The notes beneath the pieces are model-generated. The model saw only the letters and a program-made list of their open reading frames with translations, was not told where the DNA came from and ran no database searches. From assembly GCF_037071985.1 (NCBI RefSeq), contig NZ_JAXHDF010000001.1:434001-498000 (forward strand): a stretch of DNA of 64,000 bases, given 5' to 3'. This DNA comes from Pseudogracilibacillus sp037071985 (lineage in GTDB: Bacteria; Bacillota; Bacilli; Bacillales; Amphibacillaceae). The position numbers and the translations under genes are program-made. This document shows positions 42,823 to 51,296 of the stretch, piece after piece (within the stretch, counting starts at the first letter, position 1; each line of letters starts with the position of its first letter).

Positions 42823-43524
42823 TTATCTTTTATTAAGAAATCTATATTTTCTTGGAGGGATCCCTTCGAATTTTACAAACCACCTTGTAAAAGAAGAAGA
42901 ATTCTCAAAACCTATCTCTTCACTAATCCGTGTTAAAGACCAATCTGTTGCCTCTAATAAATATTTTGCTTCTTTTAACCGCAATTCAGCAATATAAACA
43001 TTAGGGCTTTTTCCCGTTTTTTTCTTAAACCAAGTAGAATAATAAACCGGATGGTAATGCTCAATTTCAGCCAACATCTTTAAATAGATCGGCTCTTTAT
43101 AATGCTTATGAATATAGTCTATAGAAGGAGATGTTGAGACATGAAGCTTATTCGTTACATATCTAGCCAAATCTACTAAGGAGGAAGAGTTGCTTTTATT
43201 TCTCGCTTCTTCCAATAATAAATAACGGATAGAGGTCCATTTTTTATCTAATTGAATATACATACTGCTTGTATCCTCCGGTAAATATTTTAGCGGAATA
43301 TCTACTATCAAAAATTCATTCCTGTCTGTAGATCGATAGTTATGATTCAAGTTTGGAGGAAGATAAAAGCAGTGATCAGAGTTGAGATTTAACGTCTGCC
43401 ACTTTGTTTCAATGTCTAATGTTCCTTGTAAAGGAAAAAGAAATTGACCAAAATCATGTTGGTGAGAGTTAAATTCTTTAGAATAAGATCTTTTCTCACA
43501 AATTACTTGATGAATACTTTCGAT
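42823..43524 (-). CDS. AraC-family regulator with apparent ATC start codon
   Basis: The C-terminal 100 residues hold two HTH motifs (SIDYIHKHYKEPIYLKMLAEI; LTRISEEIGFENSSSFTRWF), the AraC DNA-binding domain. The N-terminal half is a cupin sensor: the reading frame is open upstream of ATG 43350 and encodes IESIHQVICEKRSYSKEF, then SHQHDFGQFLFPLQG, the usual cupin start. The first codon after an in-frame TAA and behind GGGGGAG is ATC at 43524. So either a near-cognate ATC start is used (233 residues) or a mutated ATG leaves a cupin-less protein from 43350. Confidence 0.8.
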   Translation of the reverse strand: MESIHQVICEKRSYSKEFNSHQHDFGQFLFPLQGTLDIETKWQTLNLNSDHCFYLPPNLNHNYRSTDRNEFLIVDIPLKYLPEDTSSMYIQLDKKWTSIRYLLLEEARNKSNSSSLVDLARYVTNKLHVSTSPSIDYIHKHYKEPIYLKMLAEIEHYHPVYYSTWFKKKTGKSPNVYIAELRLKEAKYLLEATDWSLTRISEEIGFENSSSFTRWFVKFEGIPPRKYRFLNKR

Positions 43525-43603
43525 GGTAACTCCCCCTTAGATGAATTAATGTTTCGGATGTCTTTTACATTCTTCAGTTGAAGATTATCAAAAATAACTT
43601 TAT

Positions 43604-44695
43604 CTAATCAACTAGTATAGGTAAGGCTATTATAAATTTTGTGCCTTGCTGTAACATACTTTCTACAGTAATTGTGCCTTCATGCGCTTCAATTAAACTT
43701 TTCACAATCGCCATCCCTAAGCCAGTTCCTTCAGATTGTTGTTCGGTCGTCGTTCCTCGATAATACCGATTAAATAGATTTTGGAGTGTTTCTTCAGACA
43801 TCCCTATCCCGTTATCTTGGATACATATGGTTACCGTATCATGTTGTTTTTTAATCGTTGTTGTAATGGTAATGGCTGCTTCATTATGGATGACTGCATT
43901 CATATAGATATTTTGGAGTGCTCTTTTTAATAAATGTGGATCAAATTTCATGGCTAAATCATGGGTTTCCATTTGTAGTTCAAATTGATGCTTTTGTCCG
44001 CGCAAATCATTGCTAACATTGGCTAAAACTTGTTGGACAAATGATACAATATTTTGTTTTGTTTTACAAATAGGTACAGACTGTGAGCCATCAAAACGCA
44101 TTGCTAAATTCAAGTCTTGTACGAGTTGCTCCATATGCGAACCTTTATCGTCAATTTCTCGAATGAAATTATGCTGTTCTTCTTTTGACCAATCATAGTC
44201 AGCATTTAATAATAATGTAGAGTAGCCTTTAATATACGTTAATGGTGTTTTCAAGTCATGTGAAATTCCCGCGATCCAGTCACGTTTTGCTTTCTCTAGT
44301 TGAGCACGCTCACCTTTGGATTTTTGCAATTGTGCTCGCATATCATCAAGTTGGTTGATAACTTCTTGATATAAGCGAAAGCGCAGCTTAAACTTTCCTT
44401 TGCGATTATACCTTTTATTACGCTCTATAAGTGGTGAAAAATCTTCATTCCCCAGTTGAGCTATCCATTTCATCACGAGTAATAAAGGACTGCCAAAGTA
44501 CCAACCACACCATATGATCCATAGAATTGTAACAAGGCCAATGACAACCATTACAATCCATTCATAACGTTCGCCACCAAATCCCAGTTTCGGCAAAATC
44601 CATTCCATTGTAAGGGGTACAGTTAATGTTAAAAGCAATAGCCAAAAGGCAAAGCCCAATAATAAATGCTGAATAAAGCGTCGTTGTATTTTCAT
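43604..44695 (-). CDS. Sensor histidine kinase
   Basis: A 363-residue membrane kinase with two N-terminal helices and a very short extracytoplasmic loop (residues about 12-35 and 45-68). A HisKA domain with phospho-acceptor His in AGISHDLKTPLTYIKGY and an HATPase domain (NAVIHNE, IQDNGIGM, GTGLGMAIVKSL) follow. The tiny external loop suggests it senses through the membrane or through the neighbouring ABC transporter, as bacitracin-type kinases do. Its ATG overlaps the response-regulator stop by one base. Confidence 0.93.
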   Translation of the reverse strand: MKIQRRFIQHLLLGFAFWLLLLTLTVPLTMEWILPKLGFGGERYEWIVMVVIGLVTILWIIWCGWYFGSPLLLVMKWIAQLGNEDFSPLIERNKRYNRKGKFKLRFRLYQEVINQLDDMRAQLQKSKGERAQLEKAKRDWIAGISHDLKTPLTYIKGYSTLLLNADYDWSKEEQHNFIREIDDKGSHMEQLVQDLNLAMRFDGSQSVPICKTKQNIVSFVQQVLANVSNDLRGQKHQFELQMETHDLAMKFDPHLLKRALQNIYMNAVIHNEAAITITTTIKKQHDTVTICIQDNGIGMSEETLQNLFNRYYRGTTTEQQSEGTGLGMAIVKSLIEAHEGTITVESMLQQGTKFIIALPILVD

Positions 44696-45414
44696 TACAC
44701 ATCACCTTCTGGCGGAATGAATTTATAGCCAATTCCACGCAAATTTACAATAATACTTGGCTTTCTCGTATTATCGCCTAACTTTTTACGTAATTTTGCA
44801 ATATGAATTGTGACGGTTTTTTCTTCCCCAAAAACATCTTCTCCCCATACACGTTCATAAAGTTGAGAGGTCGTAAAGACACGGTTTGGATTGTCACAAA
44901 AGAAATGCAGTAACTCTAACTCCTTTGCGGTAGCTTGAACTACTTCTCCATGAACAGTTAATAAAGCTTCATCTGGTGCAAATGTGAACGTGTTATATAT
45001 ATAATTTTTTCTTTCAGATGGGTATGTCTTTCTTTCGTACTCACGCTGGCGCCTTAAAATCGCACGTATTCTTGCTACAACTTCAAGCGGATTAAAAGGC
45101 TTTGTAATGTAATCGTCGCCTCCTACACTCAGTCCCGTTAATTTATCAAAATCACTAGAACGTGCACTAATGAATAAAATGGGTGCCATCGTTTGCTGAC
45201 GAATAGCGGAACATAACGCAAAGCCATCACCATCTGGCAACATGACATCCAATAAAATAATATCGAAATCCTGCTCTTCTAAAGCCTGCAATGCATCTGC
45301 TTTCGTTGTTGCCGTTGTAATATGTGTAAAATGCTCCTTTTGCAAGGTGATCTTAAGCATTTTTAAAATACCAACTTCATCATCCACAATTAAAATACTT
45401 GCATGATCTATCAT
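44695..45414 (-). CDS. OmpR/PhoB-family response regulator
   Basis: A 239-residue regulator. The receiver has the phosphorylated Asp in DIILLDVMLPDGDG and the Lys in TKPFNPLEV. The C-terminal winged helix covers about 140-235, with FTTSQLYERVWGED and VTIHIAKLRKKLGD. It precedes its kinase and is divergent from the ABC cassette at 45566, with 151 bases between, where its binding site should lie. Confidence 0.95.
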   Translation of the reverse strand: MIDHASILIVDDEVGILKMLKITLQKEHFTHITTATTKADALQALEEQDFDIILLDVMLPDGDGFALCSAIRQQTMAPILFISARSSDFDKLTGLSVGGDDYITKPFNPLEVVARIRAILRRQREYERKTYPSERKNYIYNTFTFAPDEALLTVHGEVVQATAKELELLHFFCDNPNRVFTTSQLYERVWGEDVFGEEKTVTIHIAKLRKKLGDNTRKPSIIVNLRGIGYKFIPPEGDV

Positions 45415-45565
45415 CCAATTCCCTCTTTTTTAATTCTATTTTAACAAGTTTTTTCTACTATACCTATCCCTCAAATAAATATTACGTACATTTTCCATTC
45501 TGTTTACTTTATTTTTACTTTCATTTTTTATACTGTACTTAGAAATTTTAACAGGAGGCTTATAG

Positions 45566-46495
45566 ATGAATTATATAATTCAAACACATCAATTAACGAA
45601 ACATTATGCCGGTAAACCGGTTATTAATCAAGTAAGTATGAATATTAAAGAAGGAGAAATTTATGGTTTTCTCGGTCCAAACGGTGCCGGAAAAACAACG
45701 TTAATGAAAATGCTATTGAATTTGGTAAAGCCGACATCAGGGGACATTTCCATTCAAGAGCAACCCATTATGGCAAGTTCATATACCTATTTAAAAGATA
45801 TTGGTAGCCTCATTGAATATCCGATTTTTTATGAGGAACTAACTGCACAAGAAAATTTGAAAATGCACTGTGCTTATATGGGGTATAAAGACCAAAACCA
45901 TATAAAGAAAGTGTTAGACATTGTAGGATTACAACAAATTGAAAGGAAGAAAGTAAAGGAATTTTCCCTCGGTATGCGCCAACGTCTGGCGATTGGGCGT
46001 GCCATTGTTGCTAAACCCAAAGTTTTAATTTTAGATGAGCCCATTAACGGACTGGACCCCATCGGCATTAAAGAGGTAAGAGAGTTACTTGTTATGCTAA
46101 AACAGCAATATAAAATGACGATTTTAATTTCGAGCCATATCGTTTCAGAAATCGAATCCATTGCCGATACGATTGGCGTCTTAAACGACGGAGAGTTAAT
46201 GGAGGAAATTTCGATGCATTCCTTGCGCACTAAACAGCAAGCAACAATAGAAATGGTTGTTAGCGACACGAAAAAAGCAAAACGATTATTAGAGGAAGAT
46301 TTCAATGCGAACGTGCAAATTATGGATGCTAGAACGTTGATTATTCAACAAGTTCATAAAAAAACATCCACAATAACAAAGCACTTAATCATGCATGATG
46401 TTGATGTAGATGAAGTCGAAACGTTGCATCAATCGTTGGAAGACTATTTTGTAAAAATGATTAATGGGAGGGATCAATATGATTCATTTAATTAA
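45566..46495 (+). CDS. ABC transporter ATPase, BcrA/antibiotic-export type
   Basis: A 309-residue ATPase: Walker A GPNGAGKTTLMKMLL, signature FSLGMRQRLAIGRAI, Walker B VLILDEPINGLDP, then the switch ILISSHIVSEIESIA. The C-terminal 80 residues are the extra domain of BcrA-like exporters. It partners with the permease that starts inside its 3' end. Bacitracin- or lantibiotic-type detoxification, or a similar lipid-linked role, is likely. Confidence 0.92.
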   Translation: MNYIIQTHQLTKHYAGKPVINQVSMNIKEGEIYGFLGPNGAGKTTLMKMLLNLVKPTSGDISIQEQPIMASSYTYLKDIGSLIEYPIFYEELTAQENLKMHCAYMGYKDQNHIKKVLDIVGLQQIERKKVKEFSLGMRQRLAIGRAIVAKPKVLILDEPINGLDPIGIKEVRELLVMLKQQYKMTILISSHIVSEIESIADTIGVLNDGELMEEISMHSLRTKQQATIEMVVSDTKKAKRLLEEDFNANVQIMDARTLIIQQVHKKTSTITKHLIMHDVDVDEVETLHQSLEDYFVKMINGRDQYDSFN

Positions 46496-47183
46496 ATTAG
46501 AATGGCGCAAACATCAAATGTGGCGTTACTTTACAAGCTTTTTCTTCTGTGTAATCAGCATTTATGGCTTTGTCGTCCTCATTTCATTGGATTCAAAAAA
46601 TGATATAGACGCGGCGATGGGTTCCTTTCATGAGTTTATGACACCGGTAATTATCTTTTCGAATATTACATTTATTATTTTTGGCAGTGTGATATTATCT
46701 CGTTTGATCATTTCAGAATTTCGTACGAAAACAATGGAAGTATTATTTACTTATCCGATCAAGCGTAAAAAACTTTTATTTGCTAAGTTAACACTCGCTT
46801 ATTTATTTACTGCTGGCAGTTTATTTGCCGGTATATGGTTTATGCAACTGATCACATACTTTTTACAGCCTTCACTAGGGTTATTTGAGGGTACCGTATC
46901 CTTTCAAGAATTGGTTGCTACCTTCCCAAAGACGGTAACGAATGCGTTAATGATGGGTGCAATTGCGTTAATTCCATTATTTTTCGGTATGCGTAAAAAG
47001 TCGACTGCTACCACAATTACATCTGCTGTCATTATCAGCTTTTTAGTTAACGCAACCGTTTCTGATGGTGGAGCAACATTTAGCTTAGCCGATGTTGTCA
47101 TCATTCCACTCATATTAGCACTGCTCGGCATTAGTATTGCTTATTTATCTTTTCGCAACATTAACGTAAAGGATGTTAAATAA
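46479..47183 (+). CDS. ABC-2 type permease
   Basis: About 234 residues and six helices, the BcrB/ABC-2 membrane partner. ATG 46479 is preferred: GGGAGG lies seven bases before it, whereas ATG 46464 has none. It overlaps the ATPase gene by 17 bases. It forms the exporter with the ATPase. Confidence 0.88.
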   Translation: MIHLIKLEWRKHQMWRYFTSFFFCVISIYGFVVLISLDSKNDIDAAMGSFHEFMTPVIIFSNITFIIFGSVILSRLIISEFRTKTMEVLFTYPIKRKKLLFAKLTLAYLFTAGSLFAGIWFMQLITYFLQPSLGLFEGTVSFQELVATFPKTVTNALMMGAIALIPLFFGMRKKSTATTITSAVIISFLVNATVSDGGATFSLADVVIIPLILALLGISIAYLSFRNINVKDVK

Positions 47184-48011
47184 ATGATCCGAAAAATATT
47201 ACTTGTACTATTGTGTGGAATCATTATGGTAACCATTATCTATTTTATGAAACAACCAGACAAGACAATGACGATTGGGGATTATGAAGCAATGCCACAT
47301 ATTGATGTGAAGGTGGATATATTAAACATCGAGATTGTCGAATCAGCTGATGACAAAATACGTGTTCAATTACAAGGACATACATTAGATAAAAATATGT
47401 TGACAATCAGTGAAGAAAACCATACTTTCGTCATTAAAGAGCAAAGACGTGAAAAGAGCTGGACGGAAAATATCCGTTTTCGTCCGCAGGCATCCATTAT
47501 CGTACAATTGCCCAAATCTCAAAATCAAACTCTTACGCTTAGCGGCAGAGATGGAAATATCATCATTCAAGATGTCACACTCGATACAGCTCAACTTGAA
47601 ACATCTGCAGGCATCACTCAGCTAAAGAACCTCTCTGCTTCAAATGCTATGATTCAATCGACTGATGGGAATGTGACTTTAGCAGATAGTGCCATCGATC
47701 AATTAGAGATTACCTCTACCGCGGGTGATGTTGTCATAAAAGAAAGTTTAGGATCAACATATACAATCCAAACGATTGATGGACAAATCAAAATGACAGA
47801 AGCTAAAGAACAGTCAAATGTACGTGTGAGAAGTGTCTCTGGTGATATTGGTATTCACTATAAAGAACCACCAACATCCCTTCAATTAGCGATGGATAGT
47901 CCGGATATTGTAGTTAAATTGCCGACATATGATAAGGAAACACATTTAATTGGCAATGGTGAAAATAAGCTATCAGCCGAAACGAAAGACGGTACCATTC
48001 GTATTAAATAG
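47184..48011 (+). CDS. DUF4097-family membrane-anchored beta-helix protein
   Basis: A 275-residue protein with one N-terminal helix (ILLVLLCGIIMVTIIYFM). An extracytoplasmic right-handed beta-helix follows, with short repeats such as AQLETSAGITQL, AMIQSTDGNVTL and LEITSTAGDVVI (DUF4097). It begins directly after the permease stop. DUF4097 proteins accompany envelope-stress ABC/two-component cassettes and may sense or bind envelope ligands; function is unproven. Confidence 0.82.
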   Translation: MIRKILLVLLCGIIMVTIIYFMKQPDKTMTIGDYEAMPHIDVKVDILNIEIVESADDKIRVQLQGHTLDKNMLTISEENHTFVIKEQRREKSWTENIRFRPQASIIVQLPKSQNQTLTLSGRDGNIIIQDVTLDTAQLETSAGITQLKNLSASNAMIQSTDGNVTLADSAIDQLEITSTAGDVVIKESLGSTYTIQTIDGQIKMTEAKEQSNVRVRSVSGDIGIHYKEPPTSLQLAMDSPDIVVKLPTYDKETHLIGNGENKLSAETKDGTIRIK

Positions 48012-48171
48012 TTATCACTAGCGTTGTATGAATTAATCATGGTAATTCAAATTAATAGTAAAATTCAAAACATGATGTTTTAATCTTTACATTGGATGTA
48101 CAGTTGATTCTTGTCCAAATCCAATAAGGCTATGTATGCAACGCTAGTATAAATAAAAAATCTGATAAGGT

Positions 48172-48214
48172 GGAGCACTAGTTGAAATAAATGCATCTAG
48201 TCGTTCCATTTTTT
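48172..48214 (+). terminator. Probable terminator of the ABC cassette
   Basis: An imperfect stem GGAGCACTAG / CTAGTCGTTCC followed by ATTTTTTA, about 160 bases after the DUF4097 stop. The 160 bases before it contain an inverted repeat (see findings). Confidence 0.45.
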
Positions 48215-48280
48215 ATGCAATTAATTTTAAAAAAAGCATAACCAATCTATTTAAAATTAAATTGTTTATGTCTTTTTGTT

Positions 48281-49696
48281 TTAAGTCATGGTTGTTTCAT
48301 ATAATAACTGCACAATCTTCTCAATATTCTCTTTTTTTACGGTGCCAAAGCCAACGATAATTGTAATATCATTTTCCTTTTTAAAATTATTAATCATAAA
48401 TCTTCGAATCGTATACAATTCAATTCCATTTTTTTCTGCATCTTTTTCTATAGCCTCATATGATTTCTCTGTAGTAAATCTAGCAGTAAAATGTAATCCC
48501 GCTAACGTATCGTAAATATGAACCTTTGATTTAAATACTTTTTTTATTTCTGAAATAAGCTCGCTACGTATATCATCATAATAATTTGTCATTCGTTTCA
48601 TATGGCGATCATAACTACCTGATTCAATAAAATATTTCAATGTGAGCAATGATAATGTATTATTTTCTGGTATTAAATGTCCGTATTTATTTCTGTAAGG
48701 GATAACTAAATTTTTAGGTAATACCATATAACTTATTCGTAAGCTTGGTAACAAAGATTTTGAAAAACTGCCGATATAAACGACACTGTCATTACGATCT
48801 AGATTATGTAGCGATGGTATATGGTCTGTTTTATATTTAAATTCACTATCATAATCGTCTTCGATAATATAACGGTTACATCCATTTGCAGCCCAGTTAA
48901 GTAATTCTGTCCTGCGAGATACGGGCATAATAATACCTGTTGGAAATTGATGGGACGGTGTGACAAATACAATGTTGGAGTCTGTCTCCATTAAGTCCTC
49001 AATAGACATCCCTTTCTTGTCTAATTTAATCGGATTTAATTCAATCCCTAAATGATCTAGTTGATTGTAAAGTCGAGTATATCCCGGGTCTTCAACACCT
49101 AGAGAGATCGAATCGATATCTTTTAATATATTTAATAACTGTTCAACTAAGGACTGGGTACCAACACCTAAAACGATTTGCTCCGGTTCACATGTGACAT
49201 CGCGATATTTATTAATTAGTTGAGCAATTGTTTTTCTAACCGTAAGTAGCCCTTGTCTTTCCATTATTCTCGACAATTCCCATTTATGATTTTTGAAAGC
49301 GTATTGTTCACTTTTTCTCCATTCATTATATGGAAATAACGCTATATTCGTATCCATATGTGATAGTGAATACTTATATTGCACATGGTTTTTTGGTTCT
49401 GTTAATATTTCACTCCATTCCGGATTTATTTTTGCTTCTCGTAACAATTTTGGAATATCTTCCACAAAATAACCACTTCTTTCAATGGCATAAATATATC
49501 CTTCAGCAATTAATTGCTCATAAGTGGCCGTTACGGTGTTTACACTCGTTTTTAATTGAGTCGCCAATTCTCTTTTTGATGGTAATTTTTCATGTTTTTG
49601 GAATTTTCGAGATAAAATTAACTCTTTTATTTCAACGTATAAAGCTTTGTATAAGAAGGTTTCATTATGATTTTTATTTAATTGGATGTTAACCAA
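48281..49696 (-). CDS. MocR/GabR-type PLP-dependent transcriptional regulator
   Basis: A 471-residue GntR-HTH plus aminotransferase fusion. The N-terminal winged helix includes KLPSKRELATQLKTSVNTVTATYEQL. The aminotransferase fold follows, with the PLP Asp/Lys region YIIEDDYDSEFKY and the PLP-binding Lys in VVYIGSFSKSLLPSLRISYM. Such regulators (GabR, TauR, PdxR) sense PLP-amine adducts of the substrate. It is divergent from the TRAP/HisD-like operon, whose inducer it probably recognises. Confidence 0.92.
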   Translation of the reverse strand: MVNIQLNKNHNETFLYKALYVEIKELILSRKFQKHEKLPSKRELATQLKTSVNTVTATYEQLIAEGYIYAIERSGYFVEDIPKLLREAKINPEWSEILTEPKNHVQYKYSLSHMDTNIALFPYNEWRKSEQYAFKNHKWELSRIMERQGLLTVRKTIAQLINKYRDVTCEPEQIVLGVGTQSLVEQLLNILKDIDSISLGVEDPGYTRLYNQLDHLGIELNPIKLDKKGMSIEDLMETDSNIVFVTPSHQFPTGIIMPVSRRTELLNWAANGCNRYIIEDDYDSEFKYKTDHIPSLHNLDRNDSVVYIGSFSKSLLPSLRISYMVLPKNLVIPYRNKYGHLIPENNTLSLLTLKYFIESGSYDRHMKRMTNYYDDIRSELISEIKKVFKSKVHIYDTLAGLHFTARFTTEKSYEAIEKDAEKNGIELYTIRRFMINNFKKENDITIIVGFGTVKKENIEKIVQLLYETTMT

Positions 49697-50014
49697 CGTT
49701 TCTTCCCCCCTCGTCTGGTACCATATTTTTTTATTTTTGGTACTTAAAATGATATCAGATGTGTGGTATATTGTAAAAACAAAAATGATCTTTGACTATT
49801 ATTACGTAAAGCCTAATGAGATCTTAAATGTAAGCGCTAAGGAATAATTTTTTTATATGTATATTTTATAAGGATTATATAGTAATTACGTGGGATAGGC
49901 GGATGAAATATTTCATCACATGCGTAATAAATGTAAATATCACTAAAAGGGGGGTGGAATGTTACAAGATCATAAATTTGGTTGCAATGAGTTTAAAACT
50001 TTGGAGGGAACGTA
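49697..50014. promoter_or_regulatory. Divergent promoter region with GGTAC repeats and a cre-like site
   Basis: Three related motifs CTGGTACCATA, TTGGTACTTAA and TGTGGTATATT (starting about 49715, 49737 and 49763) recur at 22 and 26 bases, a direct-repeat layout typical of MocR operators. At 49829-49842, TGTAAGCGCTAAGG resembles the CcpA cre consensus except in the last two bases, suggesting catabolite control of the TRAP operon. No other gene is seen here. Confidence 0.5.
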
Positions 50015-51124
50015 GTGAAAAAAATATATATGCTTTTAAGCATCGTACTTATTGTTTTTGTTGTTGCGGGTTGTAGTAGTTCTAAAGAAGAAGAAAATAC
50101 AGAAGGTAATAGCAGTGCACAAGCACTAATTGCATCAAGTGGATATCCTCATACAGATGGTTCTGTTGAAACGTTCTCTGTACCTTTATTAGAAAAGGTG
50201 ATGGAAGAAACAGACGAAGTTGAGTTTAATATTTTTACTGGTGGAGAGCTTTTTAGTGCGGATGAGTCACTCGATGCATTAAATTCTGCATCGATTGATG
50301 TCGAAATGGTTTTATCACCTACTTTAGATCAGAAACGATTTCCATATTCAAGTGTTGTCGGATTACCTTTATTAAAATCCGATGCTAGTATAGCTGCTAA
50401 GGCAATTCAAAAAATGGTTGAAAGTGATGTTGAAATTGCTGATGGGAAAACATATTACGAATTAGAGTTTGCAGATAAAGACTTATTTGTTTTACCAATT
50501 CATCCAACAGAGACATATTTAATTTCAACTGTCGATGAAAAGTTAGATTCTGTAGATAAATTTAATAAATCGATCAGAATTAGAGCAAGTTCCAATGTGC
50601 ATGAAACATTTATCAATGAGTTAGGATTAACACCTGTCGCATTACCGGCACCAGATATTTACGATAGCCTAAGCAGAAATGCAATCGAGGGTGTCATGCT
50701 CAATATTCCTGATTGGCCTCCGTATGGAGTAGATGAATTGACAAACTATACGTTATCTGGAGTAAGTTTAGGACATTTCCCTGTATTTTTTGCAATGAAA
50801 CAAGATACTTGGGACTCTTTCTCTGATGATGTACAAAATATCTTTAAAGAAGAAGCAAATGAGTTGATTCAATCTGGACCTGAAACATATAAACAACAAA
50901 TAGAGGAAATATTACCTGACTATAATGGAGAACTAATTGAATTTGATTCTTTAGATAAAGATGTACAAGACAAAATTAATACAGCTATCTTAAACACATG
51001 GAATAGCTGGATTAAAGATTTAGAAGATAGAGGTTTCGCAGGAAAAGAAATAGCTCTACTTTGGAGAGACTTAATTGTTGAGTCAGGTGGAGAAGTGCCA
51101 CAAGAAATTTTAGATATGGAATAA
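50015..51124 (+). CDS. TRAP transporter substrate-binding lipoprotein DctP
   Basis: A 369-residue extracytoplasmic binding protein; the signal ends in VVAGCSSS, a lipobox. Family features include the hinge region with SIRIRASSNVHETFINELG and GVMLNIPDWPP; the Arg in IRIRASS is the residue that usually salt-bridges a carboxylate or sulfonate. It captures the substrate for the DctM/DctQ pair that follows. The order P-M-Q differs from the usual P-Q-M. Confidence 0.9.
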   Translation: MKKIYMLLSIVLIVFVVAGCSSSKEEENTEGNSSAQALIASSGYPHTDGSVETFSVPLLEKVMEETDEVEFNIFTGGELFSADESLDALNSASIDVEMVLSPTLDQKRFPYSSVVGLPLLKSDASIAAKAIQKMVESDVEIADGKTYYELEFADKDLFVLPIHPTETYLISTVDEKLDSVDKFNKSIRIRASSNVHETFINELGLTPVALPAPDIYDSLSRNAIEGVMLNIPDWPPYGVDELTNYTLSGVSLGHFPVFFAMKQDTWDSFSDDVQNIFKEEANELIQSGPETYKQQIEEILPDYNGELIEFDSLDKDVQDKINTAILNTWNSWIKDLEDRGFAGKEIALLWRDLIVESGGEVPQEILDME

Positions 51125-51165
51125 TAAATTTCCGAATCATTTAAAAGTCTTTTGTTATATAAAGT

Positions 51166-51207
51166 GAACCGATTGAAGCAGGCATATATGTTCTGCTTAA
51201 TCGGTTC
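51166..51207 (+). terminator. Hairpin between dctP and dctM
   Basis: GAACCGATTGAAGCAG / CTGCTTAATCGGTTC, 15 pairs with one bulged G, followed by only a weak T-rich tail. It could partially terminate transcription, or stabilise the dctP message, giving more binding protein than membrane subunits. Confidence 0.7.
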
Positions 51208-51296
51208 CATATCATTTTATTCATCTTTTATAAACACGTATTGAAACGCATCACTCTATAGTTACTCAATATGTAAAAATAGAACGGGGGAGTAAG

